Shown here piece after piece: positions 24,255-33,328 of a stretch of 64,000 bases of DNA; within the stretch, counting starts at the first letter, position 1, and each line of letters begins with the position of its first letter. Under the pieces are notes generated by a model. It was not told the origin of the DNA. It made no database searches and saw only the letters and a list, made by a program, of their open reading frames with translations. Source of the DNA: Algivirga pacifica (GTDB lineage Bacteria > Bacteroidota > Bacteroidia > Cytophagales > Flammeovirgaceae); NCBI RefSeq assembly GCF_039543525.1, contig NZ_BAABJX010000022.1:149635-213634 (forward strand). The letters are read 5' to 3'. The position numbers and the translations under genes were made by a program.

Positions 24255-25463
24255 TATGATTTTCATTCGTTCAAATGGGCGATTTTCATCGAAGAGTTTA
24301 CGATAGGTAAGGTGCACCTTACAAATTTCTCCGCCGATCAATTCTACGGTACGCATCATCTTAGGGTTGAAGTCTCCGATCCAGTTCATTTCGAGTGATT
24401 TGTAATGATACCCATCGAAGTATAATTTGGGATCAGGGTTATGCTTTTTACCAATCGTTTGTACGATGAAATCAGAATAAGCCATGACAATAGCGCATTC
24501 TACACCTTTCTTTTGGTGCTCAGGGATGACACCGAACACCAGGCCGAAAATCTTACGACTTGCTCTGGTTTTGATATACCAGAACATGCGAAGTTTATTC
24601 CATAAGTTCAGGTTGCCACTTTTTATTTTCTTGACGATTTGGTTCATCTCAGGAATCTGTAGGTAGAAAGCAACAGGCTCCCCCTTATAGTAACCGAACC
24701 AGGCCAGCTCTTCATCCATGACCATTTTTAGGCTGCCAAAAATTTTCTTAGCAGCTTTTTCTGAGATACTAGGTACTCCTGGGTGTCCTTTCCAGGCTTT
24801 ATTGTAAATCGTCGCAAAGTCTATAGCAAACTTCTCCAGATCCTTTTTTCGGGCATGGATAAAGGTATAATCCGGGTCCGTATATACGCTGGTGCCTTTG
24901 CGAATAAGTTCATCATCTACTTTCTCTTTGACTCTACGCAAATAGGTAAATTGCTTGAAGTAAGTCTTGAAACCATAGGCCTCATACAAGTCATTATAGT
25001 AAGGAAAGTTGTAATGCATACAATAGTTTGGCTCTGTAAATCCTTCCTTCAGGCACCCCCACCAACGATCACGGTCACCGAAGTTGATGGGGCCATCCAT
25101 CGCTTCCATATCAAATTCTTGTAGCCAGCTTTTACAGGCATTAAAGAGGATGTTTGCGGCTTCTTGATCATTGATACAATCAAAAAAGCCCATACCTCCT
25201 GTGGGGAGATCTTTGGTTTTGTAAGCTGTTTTGGGATTGTGATAGGCCGCTACCCTGCCAATAGTTTCTCCTTGATCATTTTTTAATATCCAGCGTATAG
25301 CCTTGCCTCCTTGTTTGAAGAGTTTATTCTTTTTAGGGTCAAAGACAGCTTCTACATCTTGGTTTAATGGGCGGATATAGTTAGGGTCTTCCTTGTATAG
25401 TCGTACAGGAAACTCTAGAAACTCTTTGATATGCTTTTTCTCAGTAACTTCTATTAGTTGCAT
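24249..25463 (-). CDS. GNAT-fold (acyl-CoA N-acyltransferase-like) protein
   Basis: Protein of 404 residues without signal or membrane segments. It resembles a family of Bacteroidota proteins with an acyl-CoA N-acyltransferase fold: VRLYKEDPNYIRPL near the N-terminus, IGRVAAYHNPK (about 68-78), GGMGFFDCINDQEAANILF, and the GPINFGDRDRWWGCL motif. The second half has WFGYYKGEPVAFYLQIPE and VFGVIPEHQKKGVECAIV, typical of a second GNAT-like module. The substrate is unknown. It lies alone between a heptamer array and the pheS terminator structure. Confidence 0.65.
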   Translation of the reverse strand: MQLIEVTEKKHIKEFLEFPVRLYKEDPNYIRPLNQDVEAVFDPKKNKLFKQGGKAIRWILKNDQGETIGRVAAYHNPKTAYKTKDLPTGGMGFFDCINDQEAANILFNACKSWLQEFDMEAMDGPINFGDRDRWWGCLKEGFTEPNYCMHYNFPYYNDLYEAYGFKTYFKQFTYLRRVKEKVDDELIRKGTSVYTDPDYTFIHARKKDLEKFAIDFATIYNKAWKGHPGVPSISEKAAKKIFGSLKMVMDEELAWFGYYKGEPVAFYLQIPEMNQIVKKIKSGNLNLWNKLRMFWYIKTRASRKIFGLVFGVIPEHQKKGVECAIVMAYSDFIVQTIGKKHNPDPKLYFDGYHYKSLEMNWIGDFNPKMMRTVELIGGEICKVHLTYRKLFDENRPFERMKIIQ

Positions 25464-25545
25464 AGGCTATGGGGTAAAAAGTGAAGGAATGATGTATGCT
25501 ATAGAAACTTGTCTCAAACAGAGGAATTAAGTGAATGATGTATCT

Positions 25546-25625
25546 ATAAAAAATCTCGCAAAAGCAGTAGTCTTCAAGTAATAGGATTAGCTATTATTTT
25601 GTAGACCAAAGGCTTTGCGAGATTT
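25546..25625 (-). terminator. Long-loop terminator or structured RNA downstream of pheS
   Basis: AAATCTCGCAAA and TTTGCGAGATTT form a 12-bp outer stem (25551-25625). The 45-base interior has its own stem, AATAG/CTATT with extension. On the minus strand the outer stem ends in GAGATTTTTTATAG. It may be the pheS terminator or a small processed RNA. Confidence 0.6.
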
Positions 25626-25681
25626 ATATTTTAGTATTCTCTGAATAGTTTAAACCACATGTATAGTAGGTTATAGGAGAG

Positions 25682-26701
25682 TTATATTGCAGAGAACTGT
25701 CTTAAGAATCGAACGTCGTTTTCTGTGAATAGACGCAAGTCATTGATACCGTATTTCAATAGAGCCATACGCTCTACCCCCATACCGAAGGCAAATCCTG
25801 TATATTTTTCAGGGTCAATACCAGAAGCTTTCAGTACGTTAGGATCTACCATACCACAACCTCCAATTTCTACCCATCCGGTGTACTTACAGATGTTACA
25901 TCCGTCACCACCACATACTGAACAGCTAATGTCCAACTCTGCACTTGGCTCAGTAAATGGGAAGTAAGAAGGACGTAAACGAATCTTGGTATCTTGTCCA
26001 AAGAACTCCTTTGCAAAGTAGTACAAAGTATCTTGTAGGTCTTTGAAACTTACGTTCTCATTGATGTATAAGCCTTCAATCTGGTGGAACATACAGTGTG
26101 CTCTTGCCGAGATCGTCTCGTTACGGTATACTCTTCCTGGAGAAAGGGTACGGATCGGAGGCTCTTGGTTTTCCATCACACGTACCTGTACAGAAGAAGT
26201 GTGCGTACGTAAAGCAATATCCGGATCTTTCTCGATAAAGAACGTATCTTGCATTTCACGGGCAGGGTGATTTGGAGGGAAGTTAAGGGCTGAGAAGTTG
26301 TGCCAGTCATCCTCAATTTCAGGTCCTTCAGAGATGTTGAAACCGATACGCTCGAAAATACGAACGATTTCCTCTCTTACTTTTGTAATCGGGTGAATTG
26401 ATCCCAATTCATTAGGAATACCAGGAAGGGTAAGGTCTTCATGCTCGATATTTTGCATGGCCTTGTTCTCTAGTTCCTCTTGTAGAGTTCTGAACTTCTC
26501 TTGAGCGGCATCTTTCAGTTTGTTGATGTGTTGCCCAAAAGCTTTACGCTCCTCCGGAGCAACCTCTTTCATTTTGGCAAAAAGGCCACCAATGATTCCT
26601 TTTTTACTGATGTATTGAAGACGGAACTGATCCAACTCTTCTTTGGTCTCTACGGTTGCTGCCGCTATATCCTCTGCAATTTTATCTACCTGCTCAAGCA
26701 T
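25682..26701 (-). CDS. pheS: Phenylalanine--tRNA ligase alpha subunit
   Basis: Catalytic subunit of the alpha2-beta2 class II phenylalanyl-tRNA synthetase. The N-terminal coiled coil (about 1-80) precedes the catalytic domain with HPAREMQDTFF, RTHTSSVQVR, GRVYRNETISARAHCMFHQ, ELDISCSVCGGDGC and GWVEIGGCGMVDPNVL. Motif 3 is FAFGMGVERMALLKYGI. The length of 339 is normal. pheT is not adjacent, which is common in Bacteroidota. It has its own long-loop terminator. Confidence 0.97.
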   Translation of the reverse strand: MLEQVDKIAEDIAAATVETKEELDQFRLQYISKKGIIGGLFAKMKEVAPEERKAFGQHINKLKDAAQEKFRTLQEELENKAMQNIEHEDLTLPGIPNELGSIHPITKVREEIVRIFERIGFNISEGPEIEDDWHNFSALNFPPNHPAREMQDTFFIEKDPDIALRTHTSSVQVRVMENQEPPIRTLSPGRVYRNETISARAHCMFHQIEGLYINENVSFKDLQDTLYYFAKEFFGQDTKIRLRPSYFPFTEPSAELDISCSVCGGDGCNICKYTGWVEIGGCGMVDPNVLKASGIDPEKYTGFAFGMGVERMALLKYGINDLRLFTENDVRFLRQFSAI

Positions 26702-26785
26702 ATTATTCTATAGTGATAAGTGTAAGCGATCAGTGCAAGAAAATTTACACCAACCACTTAAAATAAGATGTTTCAAAATTTTTAA

Positions 26786-26818
26786 AACCTTCCTTACTCT
26801 AAAGCCCACGGGAAGGTT
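26786..26818 (-). terminator. Probable terminator of the PyrR-like gene
   Basis: AACCTTCC and GGAAGGTT, 17-base loop. On the minus strand it is followed by TTaaaaatttt. It lies about 65 bp beyond the stop at 26885. The T run is weak. Confidence 0.5.
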
Positions 26819-26884
26819 ATGATAAAGTGGTTTTGAGCAAATTTAATTATTTATGGAAAAAATTATAAATACTAGCCCACCACT

Positions 26885-27391
26885 TTATGTAAGAGTTACC
26901 TGATAGGCATTATCTTGCTCCAGATTAACGTCAATATGTTCATTCACGGTAGTGGATAATTCATATCCAATAAAGTCCGGAGATACTGGAAACTTACGGT
27001 AGCTACGATCTACTAATACGGCTACTTGTAGCTTTTGTAAACGCACATTCATAAATGGTTTTAGACTATAAGCCAAGGTACGCCCGGTATTTTGTACATC
27101 ATCAACCAGGATAACTACCTTTTTCTCTAAAGCATCCAGTTCACAATCCAGCTCAATAAAGGTTTGTACAGGTGCTTTTTTATCAATAGTTACTTTCAGT
27201 AAGCTGGTTTTCATTCCAGACACCTGTCTGAATTGCTCCTCTAGCAACTGAGCGAACTTATATCCTGTACCGACGATCCCAGCGAAGACAATTTCTTCAG
27301 AATCAAAGTTGTGTTCATAAACCTCAAAGGCAATGCGGCGGATTTTTTGAATAATCTGGTTATGAGTAAGAATGATATTAGTCTCTGTCAT
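26885..27391 (-). CDS. PyrR-like phosphoribosyltransferase
   Basis: Type I phosphoribosyltransferase of 168 residues. The PRPP-binding loop is VVILVDDVQNTGRTL (about 91-105). The C-terminal part LVDRSYRKFPVSPDFIGYELST is typical of PyrR (uracil PRTase/pyrimidine attenuator). I see no pyr genes in the operon and no recognisable PyrR binding loop in the leader, so it may be a uracil PRTase or a pyrimidine regulator acting elsewhere. It lies 95 bp after rnr on the same strand. Confidence 0.8.
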   Translation of the reverse strand: MTETNIILTHNQIIQKIRRIAFEVYEHNFDSEEIVFAGIVGTGYKFAQLLEEQFRQVSGMKTSLLKVTIDKKAPVQTFIELDCELDALEKKVVILVDDVQNTGRTLAYSLKPFMNVRLQKLQVAVLVDRSYRKFPVSPDFIGYELSTTVNEHIDVNLEQDNAYQVTLT

Positions 27392-27485
27392 TTTGATCAG
27401 TGTGTTTTAAACAGTAAGCGTATGTCTGAAATACCAATTTCAAACATACGCTAAGATATCAATATTCTTTCAATGAATAATAAAA

Positions 27486-29666
27486 CTACAGCATTTCAAA
27501 GTCAATGGTTCTCTTCTCTATATTGGTATCTTTTACCAATACTTTGACACGGTCACCGATGCGATATTCTTGTTTGTATCTTTCTCCTACAACAGCCATT
27601 TTTTCTTCGTCATAAGAATAGTAGTCATCACCCATACTGGAGAGGCGTACCAATCCTTCACAACGTGTTTCTTCCAGCTCTACAAAGATACCCCATTCGG
27701 TAACACCTGAGATTACACCTTCCATCGCTCTACCTACATATTCTTGCATAAACTCTACTTGTTTATACTTGATAGAAGCTCTTTCGGCAGTGGCTGCTTT
27801 TTTCTCCATTTCAGATGAATGCTGACATTTGTCTTCATAAAGAATACGGTCTACAGACTTTTTCTTATCCAGATAATGCTGTAAAAGTCGGTGTACCATC
27901 ATATCAGGATATCTACGAATAGGAGACGTAAAGTGAGTATAATGCTTAAATGCTAATCCATAGTGTCCATCTGCTTCGGTCGTATACTTGGCTTTTGCCA
28001 TGGTACGGATAGCCTGTTGCTCGATGATATTTTGCTCCGGCTTTCCTTCTACTTCTTCAGTCAGTTGGTTCATAGAGGCCGCTACAGAGTTTTCTTCCAC
28101 ATTGACCGTATATCCAAAACGCTTCGCAAAAAGGGCGAAGTTACTCAGTTTTTCAGGATCAGGAAGATCGTGAGTACGGTATACCATAGTCACAGGCTTT
28201 CCATTTTCCTTCTTCCTGAAAACATACTCAGCCACTCGTTTATTGGCCAAAAGCATAAAGTCTTCGACCAGCTTGTGGGCGTCTTTACGAATTCTAGGAA
28301 CTAATTTGATTGGTTTACCATCCTCGTCTAGTTCAAAGCGAAGTTCTACCGATTCAAAGGAGATTGCTCCATTCTGGAATCGCTGTTGACGCAATTCTTT
28401 AGCAATATCGTTTAGAAGATTAATTTCTGTGGCATAATCTCCTTCTCCTGTTTCGATACGCTCCTGGGCTTCTTCATAGGTGAATCGCCTATCGGAATGA
28501 ATAACCGTACGTCCAAACCATTGTTTATGAATCTTACCGGTTTCATCCATGTTAAACACGGCTGAAAAAGCCAGTCGATCCACATGTGGATTCAAGGAAC
28601 ATAGCCCGTTTGATAGCTTTTCAGGAAGCATAGGAACGGTACGGTCTACCAGATATACTGAGGTTGCTCGTTTCTGAGCTTCTTCTTCCAATTGCGTATT
28701 AGGACGGACATAATGGGTAACATCAGCAATATGTACACCGATTTCCCATTGACCATTATTCATTTTTCGGATAGAAATAGCATCATCAAAATCCTTGGCC
28801 GTAAGAGGGTCAATAGTGAACGTAGTTCGCTTACGGAAGTCTTTTCTTTTCTTGATCTCTTCTGCAGGGATCTCTTCTGGAATTGCTTCAGCCTCTTGCT
28901 CTACCTCTTCAGGAAACTTGAAAGGAAGATCGTATTCAAACATGATCGAGTGGATCTCTGTTTCATTCTCTCCTGCTTTACCTAAAACCTTTTCTATCTT
29001 TCCGGTAGGGTTCTTATCTTTTTCTCTCCATTCGGTGATTTTAGCGATTACCTTATCTCCGTGTTTAGCATCCTGCATATGGTGCTTAGGAATAAAGATA
29101 TCCTGATGCATCTTGCGTCCCATGGTCACGACAAAAGCAAAGCGTGCAGAGATTTCCAGATGACCTATGAATTCTTCTTTGGCTCTTTTGACAATCTTCA
29201 CTACCTCTCCTTCTGTTCGACGACGTGTTGGGTTATAGTGTGTCTTCACTTCTACCGTATCCCCATCGAAAGCACGGTTCAGGTTAGATGTACTGATCCA
29301 TATATCTTGCTCTTCTTCGCTGATGACGATATATCCAAATTTTGGATTGACATGGTCTACTACACCAATGACTTTTCCACCACTCTCTTTGGATTGATAC
29401 TTTCTTCCAACACTGTCAATTTCTCCATTCTCTACGAGTTTGTCGAGAATCAATTCCAAGGCATTTTTTTGTGCCTTTTTCTTTAGTTGTAGAATTCTAC
29501 ATAGTTGTCGGAAAGACAGGGGTTTTTCAGGTTCTGCATTCAGAACCTTAATAAGCTCTTGGGCAAGTTGGTTATTAATATTTTTTCTTTTGGCTTTTTT
29601 TCTATTGGGCATTCCCTTTTTATTAGCCCTTTTTCCTTGTGATTTATTCTTACTTGTTTTTCTCAT
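27486..29666 (-). CDS. rnr: Ribonuclease R
   Basis: Processive 3'-5' exoribonuclease for structured RNA, rRNA quality control and mRNA decay. The order is a basic N-terminus (about 1-32), a helix-turn-helix-like region (32-95), cold-shock domains (about 98-235), the RNB catalytic domain and the C-terminal S1 domain (about 645-726). The RNB acidic cluster is IDPLTAKDFDDA (285-296), followed by WEIGVHIADVTHYV, ATSVYLVDRTVPMLP and the HYTHFTSPIRRYPDMMVHR signature. The length of 726 is normal. A 158-bp gap with two hairpins separates it from the amidase gene. Confidence 0.96.
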   Translation of the reverse strand: MRKTSKNKSQGKRANKKGMPNRKKAKRKNINNQLAQELIKVLNAEPEKPLSFRQLCRILQLKKKAQKNALELILDKLVENGEIDSVGRKYQSKESGGKVIGVVDHVNPKFGYIVISEEEQDIWISTSNLNRAFDGDTVEVKTHYNPTRRRTEGEVVKIVKRAKEEFIGHLEISARFAFVVTMGRKMHQDIFIPKHHMQDAKHGDKVIAKITEWREKDKNPTGKIEKVLGKAGENETEIHSIMFEYDLPFKFPEEVEQEAEAIPEEIPAEEIKKRKDFRKRTTFTIDPLTAKDFDDAISIRKMNNGQWEIGVHIADVTHYVRPNTQLEEEAQKRATSVYLVDRTVPMLPEKLSNGLCSLNPHVDRLAFSAVFNMDETGKIHKQWFGRTVIHSDRRFTYEEAQERIETGEGDYATEINLLNDIAKELRQQRFQNGAISFESVELRFELDEDGKPIKLVPRIRKDAHKLVEDFMLLANKRVAEYVFRKKENGKPVTMVYRTHDLPDPEKLSNFALFAKRFGYTVNVEENSVAASMNQLTEEVEGKPEQNIIEQQAIRTMAKAKYTTEADGHYGLAFKHYTHFTSPIRRYPDMMVHRLLQHYLDKKKSVDRILYEDKCQHSSEMEKKAATAERASIKYKQVEFMQEYVGRAMEGVISGVTEWGIFVELEETRCEGLVRLSSMGDDYYSYDEEKMAVVGERYKQEYRIGDRVKVLVKDTNIEKRTIDFEML

Positions 29667-29774
29667 TGTATCATTTTCTGTTCAATCACAGTCATATATG
29701 GACTGTGGTCAAAAAATAAATGGATAGATAGGGGGAATGAATAGGCGAGTTGGAGATCATATGATGTATAGGGT

Positions 29775-29815
29775 GGATCTGTTTTGGGTACTACTTGTGA
29801 ATACCCAACAGATCC
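29775..29815. other. Strong two-part hairpin after the amidase gene
   Basis: GGATCTG pairs with CAGATCC, and inside it TGGGTA pairs with TACCCA. There is no T run on either strand. It lies 10 bp beyond the amidase stop. A smaller stem, CACAGTC/GACTGTG, lies at 29687-29707, before rnr. Confidence 0.5.
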
Positions 29816-29824
29816 ATTGATATG

Positions 29825-30721
29825 TTATTTTCTGAAACGAAGTAATAATTCTTCGTAAGCATCAATACGACGATCTCGGAAGAATGGCCATATTCTGCGA
29901 ACGTCTTCACTTCTACCCAAGTCAATTTCGACTACTGTAAATTCTTCTTTATCTCTGTTTCCTTCAAAAAGAAACTCTCCCTGCGGACCGGCAACAAAAC
30001 TGTTCCCCCAGAATTCAATTCCTTTTGTCACACCCGAAGGGTCATCTTCAAATCCTGTGCGGTTGACACTGATCACAGGTAATCCATTGGCCACTGCATG
30101 TCCTCTCTGTGAGATAATCCATGCATTACGTTGTCTGCTTTTTTCTTCTTCTGTATCTGTGGATTCATATCCAATAGCGGTAGGATAGATCAATAAATCG
30201 GCTCCTGCCATAGCCATCAGACGAGCAGCTTCCGGATACCATTGATCCCAGCAGACCAATACTCCCAAACGTCCTACAGAGGTATCAATAGGCTCAAAGC
30301 CCATGTCGCCAGGAGTAAAATAAAACTTTTCATAGTAAGCGGGATCGTCAGGAATGTGCATTTTACGATACTTCCCAGCAATACTTCCATCGCTTTCTAG
30401 TACCACGGCAGTGTTGTGATACAGCCCTGGAGCACGCTTCTCAAACAAGGAGGTGACCAATACGATCCCTAGTTCTTTGGCGATAGCTCCAAATTCTTCG
30501 GTTGATGGACCAGGAATACTTTCTGCCATGTCAAATAGATCGACATCTTCTGTTTGACAAAAGTATAGTCCAGTATGGAGTTCCTGTAAGACGACCAGTT
30601 CAGCACCCTGACTGGCACAAGCACGAATGCCTTCTATGCTTTTTGCAACATTGGCAGCTCGATCTGCCCCACAGGCTTGTTGAACCAAGCCTACTTTCAA
30701 CGTTTTCTTCTGTGTTCCCAT
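29825..30721 (-). CDS. aguB: Carbon-nitrogen hydrolase, probable N-carbamoylputrescine amidase
   Basis: Nitrilase-superfamily amidase of 298 residues. It would convert N-carbamoylputrescine to putrescine in agmatine-derived polyamine synthesis. The catalytic triad is visible: Glu47 (VLQELHTGLYF), Lys120 (GKYRKMHIPDD) and Cys157 (VLVCWDQWYPEAAR). The PDDPAYYEKFYFTPGD stretch and RTGFEDD are characteristic of the AguB group. Agmatine deiminase (aguA), its usual neighbour, is not in the window, so the substrate is inferred from similarity alone. Confidence 0.88.
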   Translation of the reverse strand: MGTQKKTLKVGLVQQACGADRAANVAKSIEGIRACASQGAELVVLQELHTGLYFCQTEDVDLFDMAESIPGPSTEEFGAIAKELGIVLVTSLFEKRAPGLYHNTAVVLESDGSIAGKYRKMHIPDDPAYYEKFYFTPGDMGFEPIDTSVGRLGVLVCWDQWYPEAARLMAMAGADLLIYPTAIGYESTDTEEEKSRQRNAWIISQRGHAVANGLPVISVNRTGFEDDPSGVTKGIEFWGNSFVAGPQGEFLFEGNRDKEEFTVVEIDLGRSEDVRRIWPFFRDRRIDAYEELLLRFRK

Positions 30722-30821
30722 CTCTGTCTAGCAAAATTTTGCCTACTAAAGTCTTCTTTATAAGACAAACACAAAGTAACGTATTCTTGTGACTAATTAT
30801 ATGCTTTTAACCTTTCGGTTT

Positions 30822-31406
30822 CTAAAAATTTTCCAATAATTTTTCGCAGGTACAGCTACTGCCTAGATGGTATAAAGCGATCTTACCTCCTTCAAAGGTG
30901 TCTCCAATATGATGATGGACAGGAGAAAGCTCTCCCCTTCCCAAGGTAATATGTGGCTCATATTGTGAACCTCCATATTGTTCAAAAAACTGGTTGACAT
31001 ATAGCAATGCTCCAGCGGGGTCACCATACTTTAAATTAGCAAAACAGTCGAATGCCTGGGGAGCAACAGGGACATGGTATTTTTTTAGGATGGTTTCTAC
31101 AGTTTGCTGTAGATGTATCAACCATGAATCTTTCTTAAAAGTCCATCCAACGGTATTTATTCCATGTTGATAAATTTTTTCTATAGTAAGAGTATCTATT
31201 TTGATACCACTTAGGGCCCCTTTGATTTCCTCACAAGCAACAGGAATGTTGCTTTCTTCTATCATAGCCATACAAAGACTAATGTGAGGAATGGTATGTC
31301 GTTTCCCTAGCTCAATACCTGGAGAGACCAGGCTACGGTTAGCCTCTAAAGATCGTTGAAAGAGGATTTCATCAGGGACAATTACGAGGTCAACTGCTTT
31401 AATCAT
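30822..31406 (-). CDS. 2H phosphoesterase-fold protein (2'-5' RNA ligase-like)
   Basis: Protein of 194 residues with the two histidine motifs of the 2H superfamily: PHISL (His41, Ser43) and PHITL (His152, Thr154), spaced as in LigT-like cyclic phosphodiesterases and 2'-5' RNA ligases. There is no signal or membrane segment. The substrate is unknown. It lies between the aguB-type gene and the GlmU-like gene on the same strand, with gaps of about 100 bp, so an operon is possible but not shown. Confidence 0.75.
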   Translation of the reverse strand: MIKAVDLVIVPDEILFQRSLEANRSLVSPGIELGKRHTIPHISLCMAMIEESNIPVACEEIKGALSGIKIDTLTIEKIYQHGINTVGWTFKKDSWLIHLQQTVETILKKYHVPVAPQAFDCFANLKYGDPAGALLYVNQFFEQYGGSQYEPHITLGRGELSPVHHHIGDTFEGGKIALYHLGSSCTCEKLLENF

Positions 31407-31526
31407 AAATTACATGGTGCTTCAGATTAATTATGATGCCGTCTACGAAATAATTGCGATAACCCATAAACCCTAATCGATAACAGTTTCAATATTAACT
31501 ATTATACTTTAGGTGTCAGTGATTTC

Positions 31527-32738
31527 CTAATCTAATCCCCAATCCCATTTACGGTACTTTTCGCTTCTTTTATATACTTCTGTTAGTATTTTTTGTTGCG
31601 TTTCCGTGAGAGTTTTCCCTCTACGGGCCATCACTTTTTGTGCTGTATCGAAGATTTTCTCCGGCAAAGCAGTTTGCTGACTATGGTTGACATTTTCCCA
31701 GGAAAATGAAGGGATAAATTTATCAGGGAATCCTCCACCAAAAATATTGGCAGCTACTCCAACTACGGTACCAGTATTAAACATGGTATTGATACCCGCT
31801 TTGGAGTGATCTCCCATAATTAACCCGCAGAACATTTGTCCCGTAGAAACTAAATCTTCTTGGACATAGCTCCAGATACTTACATTGCCATAGTTATTCT
31901 TAAGGTTGGACGTATTGGTATCGGCACCCAAGTTACACCATTCTCCAATGACAGAGTTACCTAAGTAACCATCGTGCCCTTTGTTGCTATATCCTAGCAT
32001 AACGGCATTTCCCGTTTCGCCTCCAATCTTACAATAAGGACCAAAGCTACAATCTTCATGAATCTTGGCTCCCATATTGATATGGGCACCTTCACCGATA
32101 AAGCAAGTTCCTCTAACAATGGCACCTTCGTGTATACGGGCTCCTTTGGAAATATATACGGGTCCAGTTTCTGCGTTAATAACAGCACATCGTACACTGG
32201 CTCCTTCTTCTATAAAGACATTTTCTTTGCCGTAAACGACGGTATGTGGATCGTCCAGACTGGCACTTTCTCTTCCTTCTGTAACGATTGGAAAGTCTTC
32301 AATAATTCCTCTACGAGTACTTAAGAAGATATCCCAAGGGTTTTGGATGATAATAGGAGTTTCAGACAGGTCAATCGTTTGAAAATTGATGTCTTTACTG
32401 ATTTCTTCTGGAGTAAGTATAGGCTTTTGACTGTATACAGCCACTAAGAGGTCCTGATAAATCAATCCTTCTCCTATTTTCAGTTTTTTGATGTGTTCCA
32501 AAAGTTCTGCAGTAGGGCATACAGAAGCATTGATATAAAGACTGTTTTCCTTAATATCCTCTTGGTATAAAGGCTGTAAATAATCTTCCGTAAGTTTATT
32601 GACTTTGGTGTTTAATGCAGTGGACCACTTTTCTTCAATGGTCATAATACCTATACGAATGTCTGAAATGGATCTGGTATAGGTAATAGGTAACAGTGCT
32701 GCGCGAATCGCAGGATCGTCAAAGAGTACTAAGTTCAT
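31527..32738 (-). CDS. GlmU-like putative sugar nucleotidyltransferase with left-handed beta-helix
   Basis: Protein of 403 residues. The N-terminal region (about 1-170) replaces the usual pyrophosphorylase signature with MNLVLFDDPAIRAALLPITYTRSISDIRIG, read here as two pieces: LVLFDDPAIR and LLPITYTRSISDIRIG. The middle (about 185-340) is a hexapeptide-repeat left-handed beta-helix: VFIEEGASVRCAVI, GARIHEGAIVRGTCFIGEG, GYLGNSVIGEWCNLGADT. This family is widespread in Bacteroidota as putative GlmU-type proteins. The nucleotide-binding GxGxR motif is not visible, so activity is uncertain. Confidence 0.8.
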   Translation of the reverse strand: MNLVLFDDPAIRAALLPITYTRSISDIRIGIMTIEEKWSTALNTKVNKLTEDYLQPLYQEDIKENSLYINASVCPTAELLEHIKKLKIGEGLIYQDLLVAVYSQKPILTPEEISKDINFQTIDLSETPIIIQNPWDIFLSTRRGIIEDFPIVTEGRESASLDDPHTVVYGKENVFIEEGASVRCAVINAETGPVYISKGARIHEGAIVRGTCFIGEGAHINMGAKIHEDCSFGPYCKIGGETGNAVMLGYSNKGHDGYLGNSVIGEWCNLGADTNTSNLKNNYGNVSIWSYVQEDLVSTGQMFCGLIMGDHSKAGINTMFNTGTVVGVAANIFGGGFPDKFIPSFSWENVNHSQQTALPEKIFDTAQKVMARRGKTLTETQQKILTEVYKRSEKYRKWDWGLD

Positions 32739-32888
32739 TGCGAACGGTTGTTAGTAACAAAATATAAAATAGCATGATGCCTCTTAACGGGCATTGTTGA
32801 GTACACAGTTGGTAATATATAGAAAATAAGGGATAAGGCATTAGTTCCTTTATGATTCCCTTTGGTAATACACCTTTTGGAAAGGCAA

Positions 32889-32921
32889 TAAAAAACGCCA
32901 TGATGATTCATCACCATGGCG
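32889..32921 (-). terminator. Terminator of rpmE
   Basis: On the minus strand CGCCATGGTGAT pairs with ATCATCATGGCG through a near-perfect 12-bp stem and is followed by six T. It lies 26 bp beyond the rpmE stop. Confidence 0.92.
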
Positions 32922-32946
32922 CACAAGAGAGAAAATCGTGATACGA

Positions 32947-33189
32947 TTAACTTCTTTTGTATTTTTTGTTGAATCGCTCCACACGACCTGCTCTAGAAAC
33001 AGTAGATTTCTTACCTGTGTAGAATGGGTGAGAAGCAGAAGAGATCTCCACTTTGATTAGTGGGTAAGTTTCTCCTTCGAATTCGATTGTTTCTTTTGTC
33101 TCTGCAGACGAACGAGAAAGGAATTTCTCGTCACTTGTTAGATCCCAGAATACTACCTCTTTGTATTCAGGGTGGATTCCTTGTTTCAT
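32947..33189 (-). CDS. rpmE2: 50S ribosomal protein L31, type B
   Basis: Large-subunit ribosomal protein of 80 residues. MKQGIHPEYKEVVFWD at the start and SSASHPFYTGKKSTVSRAGRVE near the end match the type B (cysteine-free, zinc-independent) L31. No Cys is present, so it does not need zinc. It is monocistronic, with a promoter and a terminator of its own. Confidence 0.97.
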   Translation of the reverse strand: MKQGIHPEYKEVVFWDLTSDEKFLSRSSAETKETIEFEGETYPLIKVEISSASHPFYTGKKSTVSRAGRVERFNKKYKRS

Positions 33190-33228
33190 ATCTCTAATAA
33201 ATTTTGTTCATGAACTCAAATCAGTGCG

Positions 33229-33259
33229 CAAAAATACAACATTATCAGTTACATAACAA
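33229..33259 (-). promoter_or_regulatory. Promoter of rpmE
   Basis: On the minus strand TTG (33257-33259), a 20-bp spacer and TATTTTTG (33229-33236) fit the Bacteroidota consensus. The expected leader is about 33 nt. Confidence 0.75.
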
Positions 33260-33328
33260 ATTTGCTAAAAATTAAATATTCAAATAATCCTTTAATGAAA
33301 TCTAAGTATGGATTCCTGAGAGGTGAAT

